From the NCBI GenBank assembly GCA_900549055.1, contig URNB01000019.1, forward strand, positions 1 through 24,964: DNA of 24,964 nucleotides. Direction: 5' to 3'. The notes beneath the pieces are model-generated. The model was given only the letters and a program-made list of their open reading frames with translations, was not told the origin of the DNA and made no database searches. Each line of letters begins with the position of its first letter. Positions within the stretch are counted from its first letter, which is position 1. The position numbers and the translations under genes were made by a program. Positions 1 through 6,259 of the stretch are shown here, one piece after another. This stretch comes from an uncultured Oscillospiraceae bacterium. Lineage in GTDB: Bacteria; Bacillota; Clostridia; Oscillospirales; Acutalibacteraceae.

Positions 1-61
1 CGCTTGTTTAAGCCTTTTTTTATCTCGTATAGGATAATTCCGACGGGAATTTGGGGTATAA

Positions 62-373
62 CACAGATTAACGGGAGATTTCATCAAAAAAATCAGAGAA
101 ATATTCAAAGAAAGTGAAAAACTTTACGAGACAGAAGAAAAAATCAAATTGCAAACGCAAAATTCAGCAACAAGCCTTGTGAACCTCTTTATTGAGCATA
201 TAGATAATGAAATATTACGGGATAAAAAAAGAAAAGCAGAGGGCTATAGCGCCGAAAGACGCGGAGACAGAAGAAGCATATTGTTTTCTTACGGTCAGGT
301 TGAATTTGAGAGAACCTATTACAAAAAAGCTTCAGGCGGATATGAATATCTTGCGGACACAGCCGTAGTGTGA
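62..373 (+). pseudogene. ISLre2/UPF0236-family transposase, N-terminal remnant
   Basis: The open frame from about 62 to the TGA at 371-373 encodes a Lys/Glu-rich helical segment, then a part ending in ERTYYKKASGGYEYLAD. That pattern (charged helix, YSAERRGDRRS, a short beta segment, then F.RTYY and Y.YL.D) is how UPF0236/ISLre2 transposases begin. Family members are several hundred residues long; here roughly 100 codons remain before an abrupt stop, and the catalytic part is absent. No convincing start was found: the first in-frame start-like codon is TTG at 149, but family-like sequence continues upstream of it. The 3' break lies only about 30 bases before the rex promoter. I read it as a dead insertion-sequence fragment; a domesticated peptide is possible but unsupported. 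Confidence 0.6.
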
Positions 374-401
374 CAGGACTCTAACCTTTTTTTCAAGTTA
401 C

Positions 402-419
402 TTGACATTTTTTTCACAA
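402..419 (+). promoter_or_regulatory. Candidate Rex operator (autoregulatory)
   Basis: The 18-mer TTGACATTTTTTTCACAA has the length and outer bases of the Gram-positive Rex operator (TTGTGAA, four bases, TTCACAA). The right half matches completely and the left half keeps TTG and one inner A. It overlaps the -35 of the promoter driving rex, so bound Rex would block its own transcription. Operator identity is inferred from similarity and position. Confidence 0.5.
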
Positions 420-430
420 AGCATTATTAT
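402..430 (+). promoter_or_regulatory. rex promoter
   Basis: TTGACA (402-407) and TATTAT (425-430) are separated by 17 bases, a good vegetative sigma-A promoter about 35 bases upstream of the rex start codon. A TATAAT at 432-437 is also present, but its 24-base spacing to the same -35 makes it a poorer partner. Confidence 0.7.
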
Positions 431-465
431 ATATAATGTAATAATCCCGAAGGGGGAAACCGAAA

Positions 466-1092
466 ATGAGCAGCAATATTTCCGATTCGGTAATAAAACG
501 GCTTCCGCGCTATTACCGTTTTTTAGGTGAGCTTAAAGCTTCGGGCATGACCCGCATATCCTCGCGTGAGCTTTCCGAAAGGATGGGGCTTACCGCAAGC
601 CAGATACGGCAGGATCTGAATTGCTTCGGTGGCTTCGGTCAGCAGGGCTACGGCTATAACATCGAGCTTTTACAGTCCGAAATAGCGCGAATACTCGGCA
701 TTGACGCGCCTAAAAACGCGATTCTTATAGGTGCCGGCAATCTCGGAAAGGCAATAACCATGCATATCGGCTTTGAAACAAAGGGCTTCAGGCTCATAGG
801 TCTGTTTGACTGCAAGGAGTCGCTTATCGGGCAGATGATAAAGAACCTGCCCGTCCGCAATATAACCACGCTTGATGAATTCTGCCGCGAAAATCTGCCT
901 GAGGCGGCGTTTCTGTGCATACCGAAAAAGGCGGCTGTTCAGATTTCAGATCAGCTTGTAAGGCTCGGCATAAAGGGCTTTTGGAATTTCAGCCATTATG
1001 ATTTGGCACTCAAATATCCCGAAATCAAGGTGGAAAATGTACATTTCGGCGACAGTCTTATGACGCTGTCATACCGTCTTCACAATGAATAA
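466..1092 (+). CDS. rex: Redox-sensing transcriptional repressor Rex
   Basis: At 208 residues this is the usual length for Rex. Residues 1-75 form a winged-helix DNA-binding domain (SSRELSERMGLTASQIRQDL, then FGGFGQQGYGY). Residues 85-205 form a Rossmann NAD(H)-binding domain with the dinucleotide motif GAGNLGKA at 89-96. The family senses the NADH/NAD+ ratio: NADH releases the dimer from operators and derepresses fermentation and alternative electron-transfer genes. The ATG follows a purine-rich AAGGGGG site. A candidate Rex operator overlaps its promoter, suggesting autorepression. The next gene starts about 80 bases downstream and may be co-transcribed. Confidence 0.96.
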   Translation: MSSNISDSVIKRLPRYYRFLGELKASGMTRISSRELSERMGLTASQIRQDLNCFGGFGQQGYGYNIELLQSEIARILGIDAPKNAILIGAGNLGKAITMHIGFETKGFRLIGLFDCKESLIGQMIKNLPVRNITTLDEFCRENLPEAAFLCIPKKAAVQISDQLVRLGIKGFWNFSHYDLALKYPEIKVENVHFGDSLMTLSYRLHNE

Positions 1093-1172
1093 CAATAGAA
1101 AAAAGCGGTGATTTGAATATTTTCCCATATTTCCGTCCACAATATTTACAGCTTGAAATAAGGGGCGAAAAT

Positions 1173-1445
1173 ATGGTAAAAGGTGTAAGCAAGACGGTAA
1201 TTGTCGTAAATAATACGGGCAGTAAGCTCTTTGAAAAAATTGTGTTTTATGTCACACCGGAGTACGGCACATTAAGTGCAAAGCAGCTAAAAAAAGCGGC
1301 GAGCAGCTTTTCGTTTCACTATGACGACAGCTGCCGACCGAAGACGGTCAGAAACAGGATAAAGCGCAAAAGGCAGATACACCTTTTAACAGCCGCCGTT
1401 TTAACGGTAATTATAGGCGCGGTGGTTTTAGCCATAATTTTGTAA
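1173..1445 (+). CDS. Small protein with one C-terminal membrane anchor, unknown function
   Basis: I do not recognise a family. The 90-residue protein has a soluble N-terminal two-thirds (NNTGSKLFEKIVFYVTPEYG) followed by a basic stretch (RNRIKRKRQ) and one hydrophobic helix over the last ~22 residues, giving a tail-anchored topology with the soluble part inside by the positive-inside rule. ATG 1173 is preferred to the in-frame TTG at 1113 because AGGGG lies 7 bases before it and the extra N-terminal residues look non-coding. It follows rex without an evident promoter and is closed by a terminator, so a rex-linked transcript is likely. Confidence 0.6.
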   Translation: MVKGVSKTVIVVNNTGSKLFEKIVFYVTPEYGTLSAKQLKKAASSFSFHYDDSCRPKTVRNRIKRKRQIHLLTAAVLTVIIGAVVLAIIL

Positions 1446-1458
1446 ATAAACTATTAAA

Positions 1459-1501
1459 AATGCGGGAAGACGGTTTGTCCTCTTGCATTTATTTTTTTTT
1501 T
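1459..1501 (+). terminator. Intrinsic terminator after the small membrane protein
   Basis: AATGC at 1459-1463 pairs with GCATT at 1485-1489. The inner arms GGGAAGAC and GTCCTCTT pair with one mismatch and two G-U pairs. A long T tract follows (1488-1501, one A). It should end the rex transcript. Confidence 0.75.
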
Positions 1502-1511
1502 GGCTTATAAT
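1483..1511 (+). promoter_or_regulatory. Promoter overlapping the preceding terminator
   Basis: TTGCAT (1483-1488) and TATAAT (1506-1511) are 17 bases apart. The -35 lies in the descending arm of the terminator and the spacer is its T tract. It would drive the two membrane-protein genes that follow. Confidence 0.6.
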
Positions 1512-1538
1512 AGATATTAACTAAAATGAGGTGCTGAA

Positions 1539-2261
1539 ATGAAGGAAAATTTTAAAACCGGCGCAAAGCTTTTTTTAAAGCTTATAGTCGTTAACATTAT
1601 GTGCTTTTTTGTTGTTATGTCGTTCAGCGTGCTGTCAACGGCGGCATTTACCAAAAATGTGGGATATAAGGCTTACGGTACTTCGAGCGATTCGAGCGAG
1701 CCGCAGGAGCTTTATACACATTATTACGCCGACGGCGAGGACACAAAAAAAGCGGAATACGAGGACAGGGGCTTTACCGTAAGTGAATCGAAGATTCGCT
1801 CGGAAATGACAAGGGGCGGAACGGCGGCGTTCCTCACGGTATCGCAGATATTTTGTATTTTAATACTTTTTTCATTTATTTACCCGAATATCTGGCATAT
1901 CGGCACGACCGACAGCAACCTTGTGAAATTCAAGCATAAGGCGGAGGATAAGCTGAAAGGTCTTAAAATCGGGCTTATAGCGGTTGCTCCGGAATACTTG
2001 TTTTTGCTCTTTGTGATTATTGCAAAGGCAGGCGCTGCGCCTAAATTCCCGGTGGTGCTGCTTAAATTTTTAAACGCGGCGTTTTATTCGCTTACACAGG
2101 TAATTTGCGGCAGCGCCGTCCATGTTTCCGAACTTTCGGTTATAAGGCTTATACTTTTGCTTTTACTGCCGCTTGTAATACCGGCGGTAAGCTGTGTTTC
2201 GTACATTTTGGGCTATAAGAATTTCTCCGTGGGAGAAAAGCTTATCTACAAGAAAAAATAA
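1539..2261 (+). CDS. Multi-pass membrane protein, unknown function
   Basis: No family recognised. The 240-residue protein shows about five hydrophobic segments, near residues 11-33, 96-117, 143-163, 170-191 and 201-224. A roughly 60-residue hydrophilic, acidic and Tyr-rich loop (about 38-95) lies between the first two. The start ATG has a clear GAGGTG ribosome site. Only 16 bases separate it from the next gene, also a membrane protein, so the two probably form an operon from the promoter at 1483-1511. No catalytic motif or transporter signature was seen; a role in envelope physiology is only a guess from topology. Confidence 0.65.
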   Translation: MKENFKTGAKLFLKLIVVNIMCFFVVMSFSVLSTAAFTKNVGYKAYGTSSDSSEPQELYTHYYADGEDTKKAEYEDRGFTVSESKIRSEMTRGGTAAFLTVSQIFCILILFSFIYPNIWHIGTTDSNLVKFKHKAEDKLKGLKIGLIAVAPEYLFLLFVIIAKAGAAPKFPVVLLKFLNAAFYSLTQVICGSAVHVSELSVIRLILLLLLPLVIPAVSCVSYILGYKNFSVGEKLIYKKK

Positions 2262-2277
2262 GATAGGGGAAAATTAA

Positions 2278-3126
2278 ATGGCAGGCTTTTTCGGCTTATT
2301 CAATTATGAAAAGGAAGGACCGGGAATTTCAAAAAACGCGCCCAAGAAAAAGGGCTTTGTAGTATTTTTTGAAACATTTTTCCGCAATTTTTGGAAATTC
2401 ATAGTAATAAATCTGGTTTACGGGCTTATATCACTCCCGGTTTTAACAAACGGGCTGGCGTCTGCCGGGCTTACCAACGTAACGCGCAATATCGCGCGGG
2501 ATAAGCACTCGTTCGGCGTGAGCGATTTGTGGGATACGGTTAAGAAAAACTGGAAACAGGCGCTGCCCGCGGGCATAATAAAGCTCGTGATTTATATAAT
2601 TCTCGGGTTTGACATTTATTTCTTCTATTTCGGCAGCAAGGGCATAATGTCAACAATAGGTCTCGGCATATCGCTTTGCATGCTTTTTATATTTACGGTG
2701 ATGGATTACTTTGTATGGACACTTATAATCACCTTTAAGTTTTCGTTAAAGCAGATTTACCGCAACAGCTTTAAATTTGTTTTTATAAATATGAAAATGA
2801 ATTTACTTTGCTTTTTCTCAATTCTGCTGGTTTACGCCGCGAATGTGGGAATACTTTTCCTGGCGTGGAGTTACAGTATTGTTGTGCTCACCTTTGAAAT
2901 ATTGCTTTACATTCTTTTGTTCCCGTCGTTCAGGTTCTTGCTGGTTCAGTTCTGCACATTCCCATCAATCAAGAAGTGCATAATCGACCCGTATTACCGT
3001 GACCACCCGGACGAGGATCTGGATAAACGCCGCGATTTAGGGATAGAGGTTGAGGAAAAGAAGCCCGAAAAAACCGAGGACGGGGAAGAAACCGACGAAG
3101 AACCCGAAAACGTTTTTGAAGACTAA
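2278..3126 (+). CDS. YesL/DUF624-like membrane protein
   Basis: The 282-residue protein resembles the YesL/DUF624 family. It has an early hydrophobic segment with NFWKFIVINLVYGLISLPVLTNG, followed by GLTNVTRNIARDKHSFGVSDLWDTVKKNWKQ, the N-terminal layout of that family (aromatic helix, a Leu-Pro-Val-x-Thr turn, then a cytosolic loop). Further helices lie around residues 105-125, 130-155, 175-197 and 200-222. The last ~45 residues are strongly charged (EEKKPEKTEDGEETDEEPENV), an unusual acidic tail likely on the cytosolic side. YesL proteins often sit with carbohydrate-uptake genes; here the neighbours are another membrane protein and ymxH, so substrate or function cannot be stated. Confidence 0.6.
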   Translation: MAGFFGLFNYEKEGPGISKNAPKKKGFVVFFETFFRNFWKFIVINLVYGLISLPVLTNGLASAGLTNVTRNIARDKHSFGVSDLWDTVKKNWKQALPAGIIKLVIYIILGFDIYFFYFGSKGIMSTIGLGISLCMLFIFTVMDYFVWTLIITFKFSLKQIYRNSFKFVFINMKMNLLCFFSILLVYAANVGILFLAWSYSIVVLTFEILLYILLFPSFRFLLVQFCTFPSIKKCIIDPYYRDHPDEDLDKRRDLGIEVEEKKPEKTEDGEETDEEPENVFED

Positions 3127-3140
3127 TTTCAAAGACTTGC

Positions 3141-3174
3141 TCATATACTCAAAACAGGGAGTGAGAGTATATGA
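3141..3174 (+). promoter_or_regulatory. Perfect inverted repeat enclosing the ymxH ribosome site and start codon
   Basis: TCATATACTC (3141-3150) is the exact reverse complement of GAGTATATGA (3165-3174). The 14-base loop holds the Shine-Dalgarno GGGAGTGA and the right arm contains the ATG at 3171-3173. In RNA it could occlude the start codon; as DNA it could be an operator. Confidence 0.45.
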
Positions 3175-3449
3175 ATTGCAAAATTGCGGATCTTCGCAAC
3201 AAACAGGTGGTCTGCGTTAAAAACGGTTGTGTTTTGGGTTATGTTTACGATGTGGAGTTCAACACGGCAAGCGGCGCTTTGAGCGCACTTGTAATACCGG
3301 GCAGACCGCGCGTCTTGGGGCTTTTCGGGCATGAGGAGGATATAATAATTCCGTGGTCGGAAATTGAAGTTATAGGGCAGGAAACAATACTTGTAAACAC
3401 CGATTCCGATCGGTACATTACCAAACCGCAAAAGGGCTTTTTCGGCTGA
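3171..3449 (+). CDS. ymxH: YlmC/YmxH-family sporulation-associated PRC-barrel protein
   Basis: The 92-residue protein is a single PRC-barrel-like beta domain. It starts CKIADLRNKQVVCVKNGCVLGYVYDVEFN and continues with SALVIPG, then GHEEDIIIPWSEIEVIGQETILVN, the characteristic YlmC/YmxH pattern. Members are conserved in endospore formers and many are expressed during sporulation; the molecular role is not settled. ATG 3171 has GGGAGTGA just upstream. A strong hairpin terminator ends the unit about 75 bases after the stop. The start region carries a perfect inverted repeat. Confidence 0.85.
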   Translation: MNCKIADLRNKQVVCVKNGCVLGYVYDVEFNTASGALSALVIPGRPRVLGLFGHEEDIIIPWSEIEVIGQETILVNTDSDRYITKPQKGFFG

Positions 3450-3524
3450 GCGGAAGAGAATTAATGTATTGTCTATCTAATCTTTAATTTATAAATAAGC
3501 TTTAGTTTCGCATTAATATGACAG

Positions 3525-3567
3525 CAGCCTGCCGCTATCGGTTTTCGGATAGCGACAGGCTGTTTTT
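3525..3567 (+). terminator. Strong intrinsic terminator after ymxH
   Basis: CAGCCTGCCGCTATC (3525-3539) pairs with GATAGCGACAGGCTG (3548-3562) with one mismatch, followed by TTTTT (3563-3567). It separates ymxH from the convergent pdaB gene. Confidence 0.85.
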
Positions 3568-3624
3568 AGGTTATAAAGCAATGGAAGTCACGGCTGCCGG
3601 GGAATCGGAGTATAAATGCTTTGC

Positions 3625-4383
3625 TTATTCTGCGGCGGCGGGGCACTGCTTGCCGGTGTGGTCTATTGTGTAGTTATCCTTTAAAATAAGGTCGCTTATA
3701 AATACAAATTCATAGCCCTGCTCCTTTAGACATTTAAGTATTCCGGGCAGCGCTTCGGGGGTGTGGTCGGCATCGTTATGGAAAAGCACTATGCTGCCGT
3801 TTGTTACCTTGCCTGTGACTCTTTTAAAAATGCTGTCGGGGGTGGCGCTTTCCTTCCAGTCAAGGCTGTCAACCGACCATTGGATAGTTGACATGCCGAG
3901 GCTGTCAACCGTTTCTATAAGCGCATTGTCATAATCGCCGTAGGGCGGGCGCAGAAGCGTGGGGCAAACGCCTGTGATCGCTTTGATCTTACTGTTGCAG
4001 CTCTCAAGCTCATCGCGCATTTGGTGCTTAGATAATTGAGGCATATGCGGGTGGGTGTTTGAATGATTCTGCACCTGATGCCCCGCGTCGGAAAGCGCCT
4101 TGACGGACTCGGGGTATTTATCCACCCATGATCCGACTACAAAAAATGTCGCCGGCACATTGTATTCCTTTAAAATATCTATAAGCGTTTGGGTGTCGTC
4201 GTTGCCCCAGGCTGCATCAAATGAAATTGCGATCTGCTTTTTCTCGGTCTCCACGCAGTAAATAGGCAGCTTTCGGTCGTTTCCGGCAAATGCGGCTGCA
4301 GAGCCTATAACAACGGCGATTACCGCAATAAGCGCGCATATGCCGAGCATAAGCTGTTTTTTAGTTATTATAAGAAATCTCAT
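3625..4383 (-). CDS. pdaB: Sporulation polysaccharide deacetylase PdaB
   Basis: The 252-residue protein has a short cytosolic start, a membrane/signal segment at residues 9-32, then a NodB-type carbohydrate esterase domain. Visible motifs are SFDAAWGND (54-62, the PdaB variant of the usual TFDDG), NHSNTHPH (106-113; metal-ligand His107 and His111), LRPPYGDYD (144-152) and VLFHND (199-204). PdaB is needed for stable spore formation in Bacillus and is thought to act on spore peptidoglycan. The start ATG follows GGGAGAC. The gene stands alone on the minus strand between two plus-strand units, with a forespore-type promoter upstream. Confidence 0.93.
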   Translation of the reverse strand: MRFLIITKKQLMLGICALIAVIAVVIGSAAAFAGNDRKLPIYCVETEKKQIAISFDAAWGNDDTQTLIDILKEYNVPATFFVVGSWVDKYPESVKALSDAGHQVQNHSNTHPHMPQLSKHQMRDELESCNSKIKAITGVCPTLLRPPYGDYDNALIETVDSLGMSTIQWSVDSLDWKESATPDSIFKRVTGKVTNGSIVLFHNDADHTPEALPGILKCLKEQGYEFVFISDLILKDNYTIDHTGKQCPAAAE

Positions 4384-4414
4384 TTTAACGGTCTCCCTTT
4401 TGTTTTCTAATAAA

Positions 4415-4443
4415 GAATATGTATGCCTGCTTGTATACTATTC
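4415..4443 (-). promoter_or_regulatory. Sigma-F/sigma-G-like promoter for pdaB
   Basis: On the minus strand GAATA (4439-4443) is followed after 17 bases by CATATTC (4415-4421). This resembles the forespore consensus (GHATR, 17-18 bases, CATWHTA) with one mismatch in the -10. It lies about 30 bases before the pdaB start. Confidence 0.45.
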
Positions 4444-4470
4444 TTTAAAATTCAACACAGAAATATTTAA

Positions 4471-4499
4471 TTGTTTTTTGACCGAATAAGCGTTATAAT
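4471..4499 (+). promoter_or_regulatory. Vegetative promoter of the toxin-immunity pair
   Basis: TTGTTT (4471-4476) and TATAAT (4494-4499) are separated by 17 bases. It is divergent from the pdaB promoter and about 60 bases upstream of the RNase start. Confidence 0.55.
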
Positions 4500-4558
4500 T
4501 ATACTGGTGAATGTCGTCTTTCTTTTTGATATTATATTTTCAAAAAGGAGGTGATAAG

Positions 4559-5128
4559 GTGAGTTTATTAGGTGATATAATTATTGCGGGCATTAAGGGA
4601 ATAAAATATTACCCTGTGTTTTATGAGGATAAGAAATACAAGGTTTGGATTTGCATGCTTTCGCCATCAACATGTAAACCTTGTTTTGATTTACATGGTA
4701 AACTATATTTGCCTGAAGAAGCACCGCCCAGATTTCCAAGATTGCATGAAAATTGCGCTTGCTTTGTTACATGGTCTAAATCAGTTAAAAAAGGGACTGC
4801 TACTTATGAGGGAAAACAGGGAATAGATAATTTACTCAAACAGGGAAAAGGACTCCCGAACTGGTATTTTACCAAAAAGGAGGCAAAAAAGCTTGGCTGG
4901 AAACCAGCATCAATGAATTTGCGTCAGGTAACAAACGAAGGCGTTATAGGAGGGGATGTTTATAAAAATAAGGATGGGAAATTACCTCATTCTAATGGTA
5001 GAATATGGTATGAAGCTGATATAAATTATACGGGTGGCATGCGAAACAGCTCAAGAATCATTTATTCAAATGACGGATTAGTGTTTGTTACTTATGACCA
5101 TTATTTTACATTCAATGAAATTAGTTAG
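4559..5128 (+). CDS. Barnase-family RNase toxin with MuF/SPP1-gp7-like N-terminal segment
   Basis: The C-terminal ~95 residues of this 189-residue protein align by eye with barnase: LPNWYFTKKEAKKLGW (99-114), GGDVYKNKDGKLP (131-143), WYEADINYTGGMRNSSRI (150-167), TYDHYFTF (178-185). All catalytic positions are kept: Lys106 (barnase Lys27), Glu152 (Glu73), Arg162 (Arg83), Arg166 (Arg87), His181 (His102). The first ~72 residues look like the end of a phage MuF/SPP1 gp7 minor head protein: Trp30, Cys39-x2-Cys42, LHGKLY (45-50), His63-x2-Cys66-x-Cys68. No signal peptide is seen. GTG 4559 is chosen over TTG 4511 because AAGGAGGTGAT lies directly before it. A barstar gene follows after 8 bases. Base composition is more AT-rich than the flanks, suggesting transfer. 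Confidence 0.9.
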   Translation: MSLLGDIIIAGIKGIKYYPVFYEDKKYKVWICMLSPSTCKPCFDLHGKLYLPEEAPPRFPRLHENCACFVTWSKSVKKGTATYEGKQGIDNLLKQGKGLPNWYFTKKEAKKLGWKPASMNLRQVTNEGVIGGDVYKNKDGKLPHSNGRIWYEADINYTGGMRNSSRIIYSNDGLVFVTYDHYFTFNEIS

Positions 5129-5136
5129 GAGAAAAT

Positions 5137-5415
5137 ATGAAAAGTGTTATTATTAATTTTTCCTTATGTAAATATCCTATGGATCTGCATAAGGAAATAA
5201 GAGAAAAATTAGATTTACCCGAATGGTACGGCAACAATTTAAGCGCTTTATGGGATATGCTGACAGGTTTTATAGAAACGCCTGTCAGTATAACTGTGAT
5301 ATTTAAGCCTGAAACCAAGGCGGCAGAAAATTTAAAGGAAAATGTTTTGAAAATAATCGAAACCTTTAAAGAGGCGGCAGAGGAAGAAGAAATAGAGTTT
5401 AATTGCGATATGTAA
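5137..5415 (+). CDS. Barstar-family RNase inhibitor (immunity protein)
   Basis: The 92-residue protein matches barstar in length and layout: a first strand, MDLHKEIREKLDLPEWYGNN (15-34), LSALWDMLTGFIETPVSI (35-52), then a charged helix and last strand. Barstar plugs the barnase active site and protects the producer. Asp40 (barstar Asp39, which meets the catalytic Arg and His) and Trp39 are present, but the residue equivalent to barstar Asp35 is Ser36. The ribosome site AGGAGA overlaps the toxin stop codon, so the pair is translationally linked. No terminator was seen after it; pyrH has its own promoter 41 bases on. Confidence 0.93.
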   Translation: MKSVIINFSLCKYPMDLHKEIREKLDLPEWYGNNLSALWDMLTGFIETPVSITVIFKPETKAAENLKENVLKIIETFKEAAEEEEIEFNCDM

Positions 5416-5455
5416 AATCAAAGCGCGCAACTTCTTAAAATTCACATATTGGCAA

Positions 5456-5484
5456 TTGACTTTATAAGGCGGTTATTGTAAAAT
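5456..5484 (+). promoter_or_regulatory. Promoter of the pyrH cluster
   Basis: TTGACT (5456-5461) and TAAAAT (5479-5484) are 17 bases apart, about 45 bases before the pyrH start. The leader contains the short perfect palindrome GCCGTACGGC (5502-5511) just before the ribosome site CGGAG. Confidence 0.65.
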
Positions 5485-5530
5485 AAATTAGATAAAATGT
5501 TGCCGTACGGCGGAACGGAGATAATATAAT

Positions 5531-6235
5531 ATGAAACCTGTTTATAAACGGATACTTTTAAAGCTCAGCGGCGAGGTGCTTGCCGGCGAAAAGGGCGTTG
5601 GAATTGATTTTGATAAGGTGCTTGAGGTGTGTGCAAGCGTTAAGGAATGCGTGGATATGGGGGTTGAGGTCGCCATTGTTGTGGGCGGCGGAAACTTCTG
5701 GCGCGGGCGTTCGAGCGGCAAAATGGACAGAACCCGAGCCGACCATATGGGCATGCTTGCAACCTCTATCAATGCGCTGGCGCTTGCCGACGCGCTTGAG
5801 CAGTTAGGTGTTACCGCACGAGTTCAAACCGCCATTGAAATGCGGCAGATAGCCGAGCCTTATATAAGAAACAAGGCTGTAAGACACCTTGAAAAGGGCA
5901 GAGTCGTTATTTTCGGCTGCGGCACGGGCAATCCGTTCTTCTCAACCGATACCGCCGCGGCTCTCCGCGCCGCCGAAATAGGGGCGGATGTTATATTCAA
6001 GGCGACAAATGTAGACGGCGTTTATGACAGCGACCCCAAGCAGAACCCCGAAGCGAAAAAGTATGATACTCTGTCTCACATAGATGTCTTAAAGGACGGT
6101 CTCCATGTTATGGACAGCACCGCCGCATCTCTTTGTATGGACAACAGCATTGAAATACTCGTTTTCAACCTTAACGACCCGCATAATATTGTAAAAGCGA
6201 TAACCGGCGAGCATATCGGAACAATTGTTAAATAA
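5531..6235 (+). CDS. pyrH: UMP kinase
   Basis: UMP kinase makes UDP from UMP and ATP, the entry to UTP/CTP synthesis. The 234-residue protein has the bacterial amino-acid-kinase fold: LKLSGEVLAG near the N-terminus (phosphate-binding Lys), VVGGGNFWRGR, DHMGMLATSINALAL, GCGTGNPFFSTDTAAALRAAEIGADVIFKATNVDGVYDSDP and a closing EHIGTIV. No truncation or odd residue was seen. It leads the conserved Firmicutes run pyrH-frr-uppS-cdsA-dxr-rseP. The rpsB and tsf genes that often precede it are not here; the toxin-immunity pair occupies that position. Confidence 0.97.
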   Translation: MKPVYKRILLKLSGEVLAGEKGVGIDFDKVLEVCASVKECVDMGVEVAIVVGGGNFWRGRSSGKMDRTRADHMGMLATSINALALADALEQLGVTARVQTAIEMRQIAEPYIRNKAVRHLEKGRVVIFGCGTGNPFFSTDTAAALRAAEIGADVIFKATNVDGVYDSDPKQNPEAKKYDTLSHIDVLKDGLHVMDSTAASLCMDNSIEILVFNLNDPHNIVKAITGEHIGTIVK

Positions 6236-6259
6236 TATATTAGTAAGGAGAATGAAGCT

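Noticed and set aside
1..61. Promoter or insertion-sequence end at the left edge
   Set aside because: TTGTTT and TATAGG-like boxes are present but weak, and no inverted repeat end could be identified.
1113..1172. TTG start at 1113 for the small tail-anchored protein
   Set aside because: The ATG at 1173 has a better ribosome site and the extra residues are not convincing coding sequence.
5502..5511. Palindrome GCCGTACGGC in the pyrH leader as an operator
   Set aside because: Ten bases with no loop and no known matching regulator; noted in the promoter entry only.
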